A stretch of 15,346 nt of DNA, taken from the NCBI GenBank assembly GCA_002342545.1, contig DDQE01000024.1, positions 1-15,346 of the forward strand, written 5' to 3'. Positions 7,070 through 13,218 of this stretch are shown here, in pieces. Every line of letters begins with the position of its first letter. Positions within the stretch are counted from its first letter, which is position 1. The stretch comes from Caryophanales bacterium UBA2450 (GTDB lineage Bacteria; Bacillota_I; Bacilli_A; RFN20; CAG-826). Position numbers and translations under genes: made by a program. The notes under the pieces were generated by a model. That model was not told the origin of the DNA. It saw only the letters and a program-made list of their open reading frames with translations, and made no database searches.

Positions 7070-8242
7070 TTATAAACAAGAATAATATATTTTGCGTGCG
7101 ACTTCATCATTTATTGGTTTTGTATGATGATAAACAGTGCGTGTGTTATTGTTTGTGACTTTATTTACTAAAGATTCAATATCTTCTTTCTTCACTCCTA
7201 AATCAGATAATTTATTAGGGAGATCCATGCGAGAAAAATATTCTTCAAAAGCAGATATTGTCGCTAAAGCATCTTGCTCTTTATCTCCAGAATATATATC
7301 AAACACTCTTTCCCCTAAAGTGGTGAATTTATCAATATCGTATTTGTAATAATATTTGCACCAAGCAGGGAATAAGATTGCTAGTCCTAAACCATGAGCG
7401 ATATGTGGGAATGATCCACTAAGAGGATGCTCTAATTGATGTACTGGCATATAGTATTTTTTGCCAATACTAGTTAATCCATTATGAGATAAAGAAGAGG
7501 CAAGCATTAAAGCAGATTGATATTCGTAATTTGTAGGATTTTGATATGCAAGTAATCCAACTTCTAAAACATTCTTAATTAATCCTAAAGCAAACTCATC
7601 TGCAAGTTCATATTTATCACTCTCAGAAAAATATCTTTCTAATGTATGCATTAAAATATCCACTACACCATAAGCAATTTGTTCTTTTGGTAATGAATAA
7701 GTTAACTCCGGATTTTCAATTGCAAAGACAGGTCTAACTAAATCAGAATTAAATCCAACTTTAATACCAGTTGCATCATCTTGAATAACACAAGAATTTG
7801 ATAATTCGCTTCCTGCAGCTGAAATAGTTAATATAACTCCAACAGGTAATGCTTTAGTTGGTATTGCTTTATGTAAATTGATATCTTTGACTCCACCGTT
7901 ATGATAGAAGTTAACCGCAATACACTTAGCAGTATCAATCACACTACCTCCACCAATTGCTAATATGAAGTCAATTTTATGAGTGCGAATAATAGACAAT
8001 CCTTCTTCAACTAAATCAAATGTTGGATTTGCCCTTACTCCTCTAAGTAATTCAAAAGGAATAGAAGCTTTTCCTAAAGAAACAACCACTCTTTCTAATA
8101 AACCACTTTTAATAACTGAATTCTTACCAATAACAATTAAAACTCTATTAGCTCCAAATTCTTTTAAAATGGAGCCAACATCATTTTCTTTTCCTGATCC
8201 GAAATATATTTTGGTGGGAGATACAAATTCAAAGTTTTTCAT
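7070..8242 (-). CDS. Iron-containing alcohol dehydrogenase, butanol dehydrogenase-like
   Basis: A 390-aa cytosolic group III (metal-dependent) alcohol/aldehyde oxidoreductase, probably NAD(P)H-linked and reducing aldehydes. The N-terminal nucleotide-binding half has FVSPTKIYFGSGKEND (6-21) and GGGSVIDTAK at 97-106, the family dinucleotide motif. The C-terminal helical half carries the likely metal ligands D195 and H199 (GVVDILMHTLE), H272 in QLEHPLSG and H283 in IAHGLGLAILFPAW. The last block closely resembles butanol dehydrogenases of the YugJ/BdhA group. The H272-H283 spacing is one residue longer than I recall for that group. The ATG overlaps the TetR stop as ATGA and has a GGAG ribosome binding site. 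Coupling to a TetR gene suggests that regulator responds to an aldehyde, alcohol or related stress; substrate unknown. Confidence 0.88.
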   Translation of the reverse strand: MKNFEFVSPTKIYFGSGKENDVGSILKEFGANRVLIVIGKNSVIKSGLLERVVVSLGKASIPFELLRGVRANPTFDLVEEGLSIIRTHKIDFILAIGGGSVIDTAKCIAVNFYHNGGVKDINLHKAIPTKALPVGVILTISAAGSELSNSCVIQDDATGIKVGFNSDLVRPVFAIENPELTYSLPKEQIAYGVVDILMHTLERYFSESDKYELADEFALGLIKNVLEVGLLAYQNPTNYEYQSALMLASSLSHNGLTSIGKKYYMPVHQLEHPLSGSFPHIAHGLGLAILFPAWCKYYYKYDIDKFTTLGERVFDIYSGDKEQDALATISAFEEYFSRMDLPNKLSDLGVKKEDIESLVNKVTNNNTRTVYHHTKPINDEVARKIYYSCL

Positions 8243-8793
8243 TGTTTTTTCTCCAAATTGATGGCTTTTTGCACATTTTTCTTAAAATTTTCCTTATCAA
8301 TAAAGTTAAAAGAATTCATTAAACCGATAAGGGCTTTGTTCTTGTAATTGGTCAAATAATAAACAGTGGAATTGCCATATCCATAAGCATAAAATCTAGC
8401 AATTGATTTCTTGGTATTTGGGTGAAGAATGTTGTCTTCATCGATCTTTTTAATAAACTTTAAGGCAGTGGTATAAAAAACGTTATAAACAAATTCTGAA
8501 AATAAGTCGCTGCCTGCACTTTGTAATGTTGCATCTACAAATGCTTGGTTGTCTTTATAGTATTCAAAAACAAAGACGATAAGTTCTTGAAAGGTTGTTG
8601 CATTATTAACACCAGGAATTTTTTCTTCTAAGAATACTTGAGTTAATAAATCATATGTATCGTGATAATGATAATAAAATGTTTTTCTAGAGATACCGCA
8701 CTTTTTAGACAACTCTAAAACAGAGATATTCTCAAGCGGTTGCTTGGACATCATATCTTTTAAAGTAATTGCAAGTGCGTGTCCTGTTTTCAT
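8239..8793 (-). CDS. TetR/AcrR-family transcriptional regulator
   Basis: A 184-aa DNA-binding protein with an N-terminal helix-turn-helix at about 23-47 (ISVLELSKKCGISRKTFYYHY), the hallmark of TetR-type repressors. It is followed by an all-helical C-terminal domain for ligand binding and dimerisation, with no recognisable ligand signature. The shape recalls short DhaS-like regulators, but I cannot assign an effector. It begins 4 nt after the psuG stop with no Shine-Dalgarno (AAAATAACTTTATG), and its TGA stop overlaps the dehydrogenase start. Translation probably depends on reinitiation after psuG. Lying mid-operon, it likely autoregulates the whole unit; the inverted repeat ACTTGG/CCAAGT upstream of the P-ATPase (12229-12246) is a possible operator, though it also works as a terminator. 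This is the only protein gene here ending in TGA, which supports TGA being a real stop. Confidence 0.85.
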   Translation of the reverse strand: MKTGHALAITLKDMMSKQPLENISVLELSKKCGISRKTFYYHYHDTYDLLTQVFLEEKIPGVNNATTFQELIVFVFEYYKDNQAFVDATLQSAGSDLFSEFVYNVFYTTALKFIKKIDEDNILHPNTKKSIARFYAYGYGNSTVYYLTNYKNKALIGLMNSFNFIDKENFKKNVQKAINLEKKQ

Positions 8794-8797
8794 AAAG

Positions 8798-9700
8798 TTA
8801 TTTTATTTTGCAATATTCCTTAGCTACTTCGCTACCTACAGCAGCGTTATTTAGGACTAATTTGATGTTACTCTCTAAAGAGTCACCACCAGTTAAATCG
8901 GTAATAGTCTTAAGTAAGAATGGGGTACATTCTTTTCCTTTGATACCTTGTTTATCCATTTCTTTTAAAGCAGTGTCAATCGCTTTATCGATAACATCTT
9001 TAGGCATTTCATATTGTTCTGGAATTGGATTTGTAAGTAAAATGCCGCCTACTAAACCATTTTCACGTTTAGCTTTAATAATCTTTGCCATTTCATAAGC
9101 AGATTCAACTTTATAATCTACTTTTAATCCAGAGTGAGAATTATAGAATGCAGGAAGTTCTTCGGTTTTAAATCCTAAAACAGGAACACCCATAGTTTCT
9201 AAATACTCAAGTGTTAAAGGTAAATCTAAAATAGCCTTTGCTCCAGCACAAACAACAGTGACATTAGTTTTAGCAAGCTCTTGTAAGTCAGCAGAAATAT
9301 CCATAGTTTCTGTTGCCCCCCTATGAACTCCACCAATACCACCAGTAACAAAGACTTCGATACCAGCTTGGTTAGCAATAATCATTGTGGTTGCTACTGT
9401 AGTAGCTCCCCATAACTTTTTAGCGTACACCACAGGTAAATCTCTTCTAGATACTTTAAGAACACCTTTTCTTTTTCCAAATTCTTCGATTTCTTCAGGT
9501 GTCATACCAACAATTGGTTCACCATCAATAATTCCAATAGTAGCAGGGACTGCTCCGTGAGCTCTAATAGTCTCTTCAACTTTTAAGGCAGTTTCAACAT
9601 TTTTTGGATAAGGCATGCCGTGGCTAATAATTGTGCTTTCTAACGCGACCACTGGTCTGTTTTCTTTTAAAGCTTGTAATACTTCTGGATTAATTTTCAT
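8798..9700 (-). CDS. psuG: Pseudouridine-5'-phosphate glycosidase
   Basis: A 300-aa enzyme that splits pseudouridine 5'-phosphate into uracil and ribose 5-phosphate (the reverse reaction is favoured in vitro). Family blocks are clear: VALESTIISHGMPYP (18-32) with the essential Glu E21, SRRDLPVVYAKKLWGATT with K94, GGIGGVHRGATETMDISADL (120-139) around the metal-binding Asp, and CAGAKAILDLPLTLEYLET with the Schiff-base Lys K155. The start is placed at 9700 because AAGGA (plus 9709-9713) precedes it at 8 nt; an in-frame ATG at 9739 lies inside the P-ATPase gene and would add a lysine-rich tail with no family match. It overlaps the 3' end of the P-ATPase gene by 11 nt. The usual partner, pseudouridine kinase PsuK, is not in this window. 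Confidence 0.93.
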   Translation of the reverse strand: MKINPEVLQALKENRPVVALESTIISHGMPYPKNVETALKVEETIRAHGAVPATIGIIDGEPIVGMTPEEIEEFGKRKGVLKVSRRDLPVVYAKKLWGATTVATTMIIANQAGIEVFVTGGIGGVHRGATETMDISADLQELAKTNVTVVCAGAKAILDLPLTLEYLETMGVPVLGFKTEELPAFYNSHSGLKVDYKVESAYEMAKIIKAKRENGLVGGILLTNPIPEQYEMPKDVIDKAIDTALKEMDKQGIKGKECTPFLLKTITDLTGGDSLESNIKLVLNNAAVGSEVAKEYCKIK

Positions 9701-12206
9701 TATCTTTTTCCTTCTTTTTAATTTTTTGCATATTTCCATAAATGGAATTTATTGTAACAGCTAAGAATCCTAATAATGTCACTATCACGACAATAGCGAC
9801 CCAGTTTTCTCCTGTTAAACGATCAAAGTTAATATTTAAAACATTGGTTTCTCCGCCTAAGAAAGTAAAGGCAAGAATAACACCAATTTGTAGAGCGGCA
9901 AATGCTCCAACAACAATACCTCTATAAAGATTTAAAGGTTGACAAGTAAGATATAAAACAAACATAGACAAGATAGAGAAAGACAAGATGGCAATTGAAG
10001 TAGCACCGTATCTACCAGCAGCGGTGTCGGTAATAGAAACACCATATTCTCTAACTCCTGTATAAATACCATTTTTATTTAAAACGAGGCATAGGTAACT
10101 GGCTAAAACTGCAAATAATAATAGGACCGCATATGGAATGGCATTTTTCATAATGTTTCTTAAGAAACCACCTTTAATTGGTTTACTATCAGGTTCTAAC
10201 GCAATAAAGAAAGAAACTAAGCCAATGCCAAAGACTTCCCAAAGAATCATATTATTTGTGGAGAACGGGTAAACAATTTCTTTATCAATCAAAGCAGCGA
10301 TTAAGAATACAAAACTTAATACCGCAACAAATATTGTTTTAGTGACAAATAAAGATCCAGTTCTTTGTAAGTTATTAATAACTCTTCTTCCTTCACCAAC
10401 AACCGAAGGCATTGTGGAAAAATTATCATCTAATAAAACAACGTGAGAAACGTTTCTTGCACCTAATGAACCCGAATTCATTGCAATTGAACAGTCCGCT
10501 CTTTTTAAAGCGAGCATATCGTTAACTCCATCACCCACCATAGCGACTGTATGTTTAGCTTCTCTGAGCGCGATGACTAAAGCTTCTTTTTGCTCTGGGG
10601 TGACTCTACCAAATACAACATAGTCATTAGCGATATTTTTAACTTCCTCGATACTCATTCCTTCTAAAGAAACATATTTTTCCGCTCCAGCAATGCCCGC
10701 AACTCGAGCAATTTCACTAACAGTAAGAGCGTTATCTCCAGAGATCACTTTTACTTGGACATTGTTTTCTTGGAACCATTTGAATGTTGCTAAAGCATCT
10801 TCTTTAACATGATCTTGAAGAACAATAAAGGCAATAGCCTCAACTTCATCAGTGTATTTATCATCTTTGATAGGAGAATTACCTTTGGCAAGGACTAATA
10901 AACGATATCCCTTAGATGTATATTCCTCGCTTTGTTTAATTAAAGCTTCTTTATCTTTAACGTTTAAGAATTCGATTGCACCTAATAAATAAGTGACACC
11001 TAATTTAGTAGATACACCGGAATATTTATTATCACTCATAAACGGCAAAACTTTTTCGCATTCAAATGTTTTTGAACTACCAAAATGTCTTAACAAAGCT
11101 TCCGCGGTCGCATTTGTATCTCCTGTTGATGCTTCAATAGAGTGAATAATTTGAGAAATTTCAGCGTCGCTAAATTTAGATAAGTTAACTAAGTGAACAA
11201 CATTTAAATTTCCATCAGTAATAGTGCCAGTTTTATCAACACAAATAACATCACTTCTCGCTAGCATTTCTATCGAATAGAAATCTTGAACATTAGCCTT
11301 CTTTTTATATAAAGAAAGTACACCACTAGCTAGAGCTAAAGATGTTAATAAGAATAATCCAGCAGGAATCATACCGACGAATTGTCCAGCAATTGGTCTA
11401 ATCATTTTGGCAAACGACTCAACAGAATTCATTAATCCTAATCCCGCGTAAACAGAGAAAATAATAATCGCAAAGGTAATAATGATGATGCCTAAATATC
11501 TAAATAAAATCTTTAAAGATTTTAAAATATGTGATGGATTTCTTTTAAAGGCTTTTGCCTTTTCTGTTAATGATTCAATATAATTTTCTTTACCAACTTT
11601 ATCCACTCTTGCATAACAAGTTCCACTAGTAATGTAGCTACCAGAATATAAAGTATCTCCAATTGCTTTACTAACATTTAAGCTTTCACCAGTTAACATA
11701 GATTCATTTGCAAAGATATTACCTTCTAATAAAATCGAATCAGACGGAACTTGTTCACCAGAAGATAAAACAATTATGTCATCAACCACAATTTCATGTG
11801 GTTCAATTTCAATAGTTTCGCCATTTCTAATAACTCGACATCTGCTTGTTGTAATCACCTTTAATTTGCTCATTAAATGTTTAGCTTTTAAATCTTGATA
11901 AAGGCCAATAATGATGTTGCAAAATAAAACAACAGTAAAAAACAAGCCCGAATACCAATGTGTTTTACCTGTTGTATCCATGCAGTTAGCAAAGATAATG
12001 AATCCCGCAATTACAAAAAGCATAATATTAAAGAAACTTAAAACATCGGTGCGGATAATTTCCCAATAGGTTTTACCCGCAATCATCTTAGTTTTATTAA
12101 TCAAGCCCGCTTTTTTTCTTTGCTCGACTTGTTCTTGATTTAAGCCAGTCCTAATATCAGTGGATACTCTCTCCACTTCAATATTTGCTTTTTTCTTTGA
12201 AAACAT
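9690..12206 (-). CDS. Cation-transporting P-type ATPase (CtpE-like)
   Basis: An 838-aa membrane pump, counted from the second ATG. The P-ATPase core is complete: TGES actuator motif at 172-175, phosphorylated D324 in VDKTGT, and hinge GDGVND at 558-563 followed by MLALKRADCSIAM. There are about four membrane segments in the first 310 residues and about six after residue 620, as in P2-like cation pumps. Sequence around M4 and the phosphorylation site resembles the CtpE group, which includes a mycobacterial calcium pump. The M4 motif usually read PEGL is PAGL here (A282), so a key cation-binding Glu is missing and the ion cannot be predicted. There are two candidate starts: 12215 overlaps TATAAT, and 12206 lies 7 nt after it; neither has a Shine-Dalgarno. 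I chose 12206 as a leaderless start. It is the first gene of the five-gene operon. Confidence 0.9.
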   Translation of the reverse strand: MFSKKKANIEVERVSTDIRTGLNQEQVEQRKKAGLINKTKMIAGKTYWEIIRTDVLSFFNIMLFVIAGFIIFANCMDTTGKTHWYSGLFFTVVLFCNIIIGLYQDLKAKHLMSKLKVITTSRCRVIRNGETIEIEPHEIVVDDIIVLSSGEQVPSDSILLEGNIFANESMLTGESLNVSKAIGDTLYSGSYITSGTCYARVDKVGKENYIESLTEKAKAFKRNPSHILKSLKILFRYLGIIIITFAIIIFSVYAGLGLMNSVESFAKMIRPIAGQFVGMIPAGLFLLTSLALASGVLSLYKKKANVQDFYSIEMLARSDVICVDKTGTITDGNLNVVHLVNLSKFSDAEISQIIHSIEASTGDTNATAEALLRHFGSSKTFECEKVLPFMSDNKYSGVSTKLGVTYLLGAIEFLNVKDKEALIKQSEEYTSKGYRLLVLAKGNSPIKDDKYTDEVEAIAFIVLQDHVKEDALATFKWFQENNVQVKVISGDNALTVSEIARVAGIAGAEKYVSLEGMSIEEVKNIANDYVVFGRVTPEQKEALVIALREAKHTVAMVGDGVNDMLALKRADCSIAMNSGSLGARNVSHVVLLDDNFSTMPSVVGEGRRVINNLQRTGSLFVTKTIFVAVLSFVFLIAALIDKEIVYPFSTNNMILWEVFGIGLVSFFIALEPDSKPIKGGFLRNIMKNAIPYAVLLLFAVLASYLCLVLNKNGIYTGVREYGVSITDTAAGRYGATSIAILSFSILSMFVLYLTCQPLNLYRGIVVGAFAALQIGVILAFTFLGGETNVLNINFDRLTGENWVAIVVIVTLLGFLAVTINSIYGNMQKIKKKEKDNEN
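9709..9713 (-). promoter_or_regulatory. psuG ribosome binding site
   Basis: AAGGA on the minus strand lies 8 nt before the ATG at 9700, inside the last codons of the P-ATPase gene. It decides the psuG start against the longer reading from 9739. Confidence 0.75.
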
Positions 12207-12213
12207 AGTTAAC

Positions 12214-12219
12214 ATTATA
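12214..12219 (-). promoter_or_regulatory. -10 element of the five-gene operon
   Basis: A perfect TATAAT on the minus strand ends 7 nt before the ATG at 12206, so transcription would begin at or within a few bases of that codon. The -35 is weak: TTGGTT at 19 bp, lying in the tadA terminator hairpin. No alternative upstream promoter is visible between tadA and this gene, although read-through from tadA cannot be excluded. Confidence 0.45.
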
Positions 12220-12223
12220 CAAT

Positions 12224-12246
12224 AAAAAACTTGGAATTAACCAAGT
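12224..12246 (-). terminator. Terminator of tadA, overlapping its stop codon
   Basis: On the minus strand ACTTGG, loop TTAATT, CCAAGT, then T6 and ATT. The stem is 6 bp, and the tadA TAA stop (12237-12239) sits in the loop. The repeat could double as a TetR operator, since it lies just upstream of the operon containing the TetR gene. Confidence 0.65.
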
Positions 12247-12707
12247 GTTTTATATTTTCGTTTTTTAGCAAAATATTGTTTTACTATATTTGAGCATTCA
12301 TCCTTAAGGATGCCACCTTCAATATTTATATGATGATTAAGGTTTTTAACTTCATTAATATTTAATGAACTCACTAACGCGCCACCTTTTGGGTCTTCAC
12401 TTCCATAATAAACATTTTTGATACGAGATTGTATTATTGCTCCAGTACACATTAGGCAAGGTTCGATAGTGACATATAAATCGCAATCGATTAATTGCCA
12501 GTCACCAAGTTTTTTACTAGCTCTTCTTATCGCCTCTATTTCCGCGTGACTAGTAACATCATTTTTTAATTCTCGTTTATTAAATCCACGAGAAATAACT
12601 TTATTATCTTTAACAATGACACAGCCAATAGGAACCTCATCAAAAAGTTCTGTTTTTTTCGCTTCCTTAAGAGCGATCCTCATATATTTTTCTTTAATAT
12701 TGTTCAT
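12237..12707 (-). CDS. tadA: tRNA-specific adenosine deaminase
   Basis: A 156-aa zinc deaminase that converts the wobble adenosine of tRNA-Arg(ACG) to inosine. It shows the TadA pattern: KEKYMRIALKEAKK at the N-terminus, EVPIGCVIVKD (24-34), H54 and catalytic E56 in SHAEIEAI, C84 and C87 in EPCLMC, and YYGSEDPKGGALVSS, a stretch seen in TadA but not in guanine deaminases. The reading frame extends upstream to 12863, but that part runs through the SRP RNA gene and has no homology, so I start at 12707 (MNNIKEKYMRIAL), which matches the family N-terminus. No Shine-Dalgarno precedes this ATG; it lies 10 nt beyond the SRP RNA stem on the same strand. Transcription probably comes by read-through or processing from the SRP RNA promoter. 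Confidence 0.92.
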   Translation of the reverse strand: MNNIKEKYMRIALKEAKKTELFDEVPIGCVIVKDNKVISRGFNKRELKNDVTSHAEIEAIRRASKKLGDWQLIDCDLYVTIEPCLMCTGAIIQSRIKNVYYGSEDPKGGALVSSLNINEVKNLNHHINIEGGILKDECSNIVKQYFAKKRKYKTLG

Positions 12708-12712
12708 CTTAC

Positions 12713-12794
12713 AAAAACCGTCGCACATGACTAAGTTACTTAAGGCTGCTACATTCCTGTCCTGACCTGGTTCATAGTTAACCATCGCGACGGC
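12713..12794 (-). ncRNA. ffs: Small bacterial SRP RNA (4.5S type)
   Basis: The RNA component of the signal recognition particle, which binds Ffh and targets nascent membrane proteins. On the minus strand CCGTCGC (plus 12787-12793) pairs perfectly with GCGACGG (12718-12724), closing a single long hairpin of 76 nt. The tip carries the conserved Ffh-binding core: CCAGGTCAGG, then ACA-GGAA-TGT forming the GGAA tetraloop, then AGCAGCC. There is no Alu domain, unlike the roughly 270-nt RNA of Bacillus; the short form is typical of mycoplasmas and gram-negatives. Five U residues (plus 12713-12717) follow the stem and can act as the terminator. A TATAAT lies 7 nt upstream of the 5' end. tadA follows on the same strand. 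Confidence 0.9.
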
Positions 12795-12800
12795 ATATCT

Positions 12801-12806
12801 ATTATA
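12801..12806 (-). promoter_or_regulatory. -10 element of the SRP RNA gene
   Basis: A perfect TATAAT on the minus strand, placing the transcription start near 12794, exactly at the base of the SRP RNA hairpin. No good -35 is visible at 16-19 bp; a TG two bases upstream may partly compensate. It is divergent from the tRNA promoter about 50 bp away. Confidence 0.55.
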
Positions 12807-12856
12807 TACAAATTTGATTAGAAAAAGATACCCTCTAATAATAATTAGAATAATTG

Positions 12857-12885
12857 TTGTCACAAAATGTAAAAATAAGTATAAT
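12857..12885 (+). promoter_or_regulatory. Promoter of tRNA-Ala
   Basis: TTGTCA (12857-12862), a 17-bp spacer and TATAAT (12880-12885) make the best consensus promoter in the window. Start near 12892 gives a leader of about 20 nt, which contains a small inverted repeat, GAGTT/AACTC (12895-12908), directly before the tRNA. Confidence 0.78.
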
Positions 12886-12912
12886 CTTTCTTGCGAGTTA
12901 ATAAACTCACAT

Positions 12913-12988
12913 GGGTCTATAGCTCAGTTGGGAGAGCACCTGATTTGCATTCAGGGGGTCGAGAGTTCGAGTCTCTTTAGATCCACCA
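12913..12988 (+). tRNA. tRNA-Ala (anticodon UGC)
   Basis: A complete 76-nt cloverleaf. The acceptor stem GGGTCTA/TAGATCC includes the G3-U70 wobble pair that identifies alanine tRNAs. The D arm is GCTC-AGTTGGGA-GAGC, the anticodon stem CCTGA/TCAGG with loop TTTGCAT giving anticodon TGC (12946-12948), and the T loop TTCGAGT. The CCA end is encoded. It stands alone between its own promoter and terminator, with no rRNA or other tRNA next to it. Confidence 0.97.
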
Positions 12989-12998
12989 TTAGCTTAAT

Positions 12999-13030
12999 AC
13001 CACCTCACCAAGAGGTGGTTTCTTATTTTT
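12999..13030 (+). terminator. Terminator of tRNA-Ala
   Basis: ACCACCTC (12999-13006) and GAGGTGGT (13012-13019) form a perfect 8-bp stem with a 5-nt loop, followed by TTTCTTATTTTT. It begins 10 nt after the tRNA CCA end. Confidence 0.9.
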
Positions 13031-13218
13031 GGTCACAATTATTATAATGTTATACTTTGTTAATGACTCAAAAATAAAAAATAATTAATATAATGTATAT
13101 TTTTTTCTTTGTTTAGAATATCTATAGTAAAAAATATGTTATTTAGCGTATACATCAAATAGAAACTTTGATTAAAAGCTAATTTATGTTATTTTGAATA
13201 GGAAATAAAGGAGAACGA
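13031..13218 (+). other. AT-rich leader region of the secreted-protein gene
   Basis: No gene is visible. Several -10-like hexamers occur, including TATAAT at 13043-13048 and 13089-13094 and AATAAT at 13080-13085. The best paired candidate is TTGTTA (13057-13062) with AATAAT at 17 bp. The composition makes chance matches likely, so I do not assign a promoter. If transcription starts near 13092, the leader is about 125 nt long, unlike the near-leaderless genes elsewhere in the window. Confidence 0.4.
13207..13213 (+). promoter_or_regulatory. Ribosome binding site of the secreted-protein gene
   Basis: AAAGGAG lies 5 nt before the ATG at 13219 and 11 nt before a second in-frame ATG at 13225. The spacing favours 13219. 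Confidence 0.75.

Noticed and set aside
9701..9739. Longer psuG start at 9739 (MEICKKLKRRKK...)
   Set aside because: These codons lie within the P-ATPase 3' end in another frame; a good ribosome binding site points to 9700, and the family N-terminus starts there.
12708..12863. N-terminal extension of tadA by 52 codons
   Set aside because: The extension runs through the SRP RNA and its promoter and lacks TadA homology; the family N-terminus begins at 12707.
12814..13047. Plus-strand 77-codon open frame across the tRNA
   Set aside because: It is the translation of the tRNA-Ala gene and its terminator (the SIAQLGEHLICIQGVESSS pattern is a known tRNA artefact) and has no ribosome binding site.
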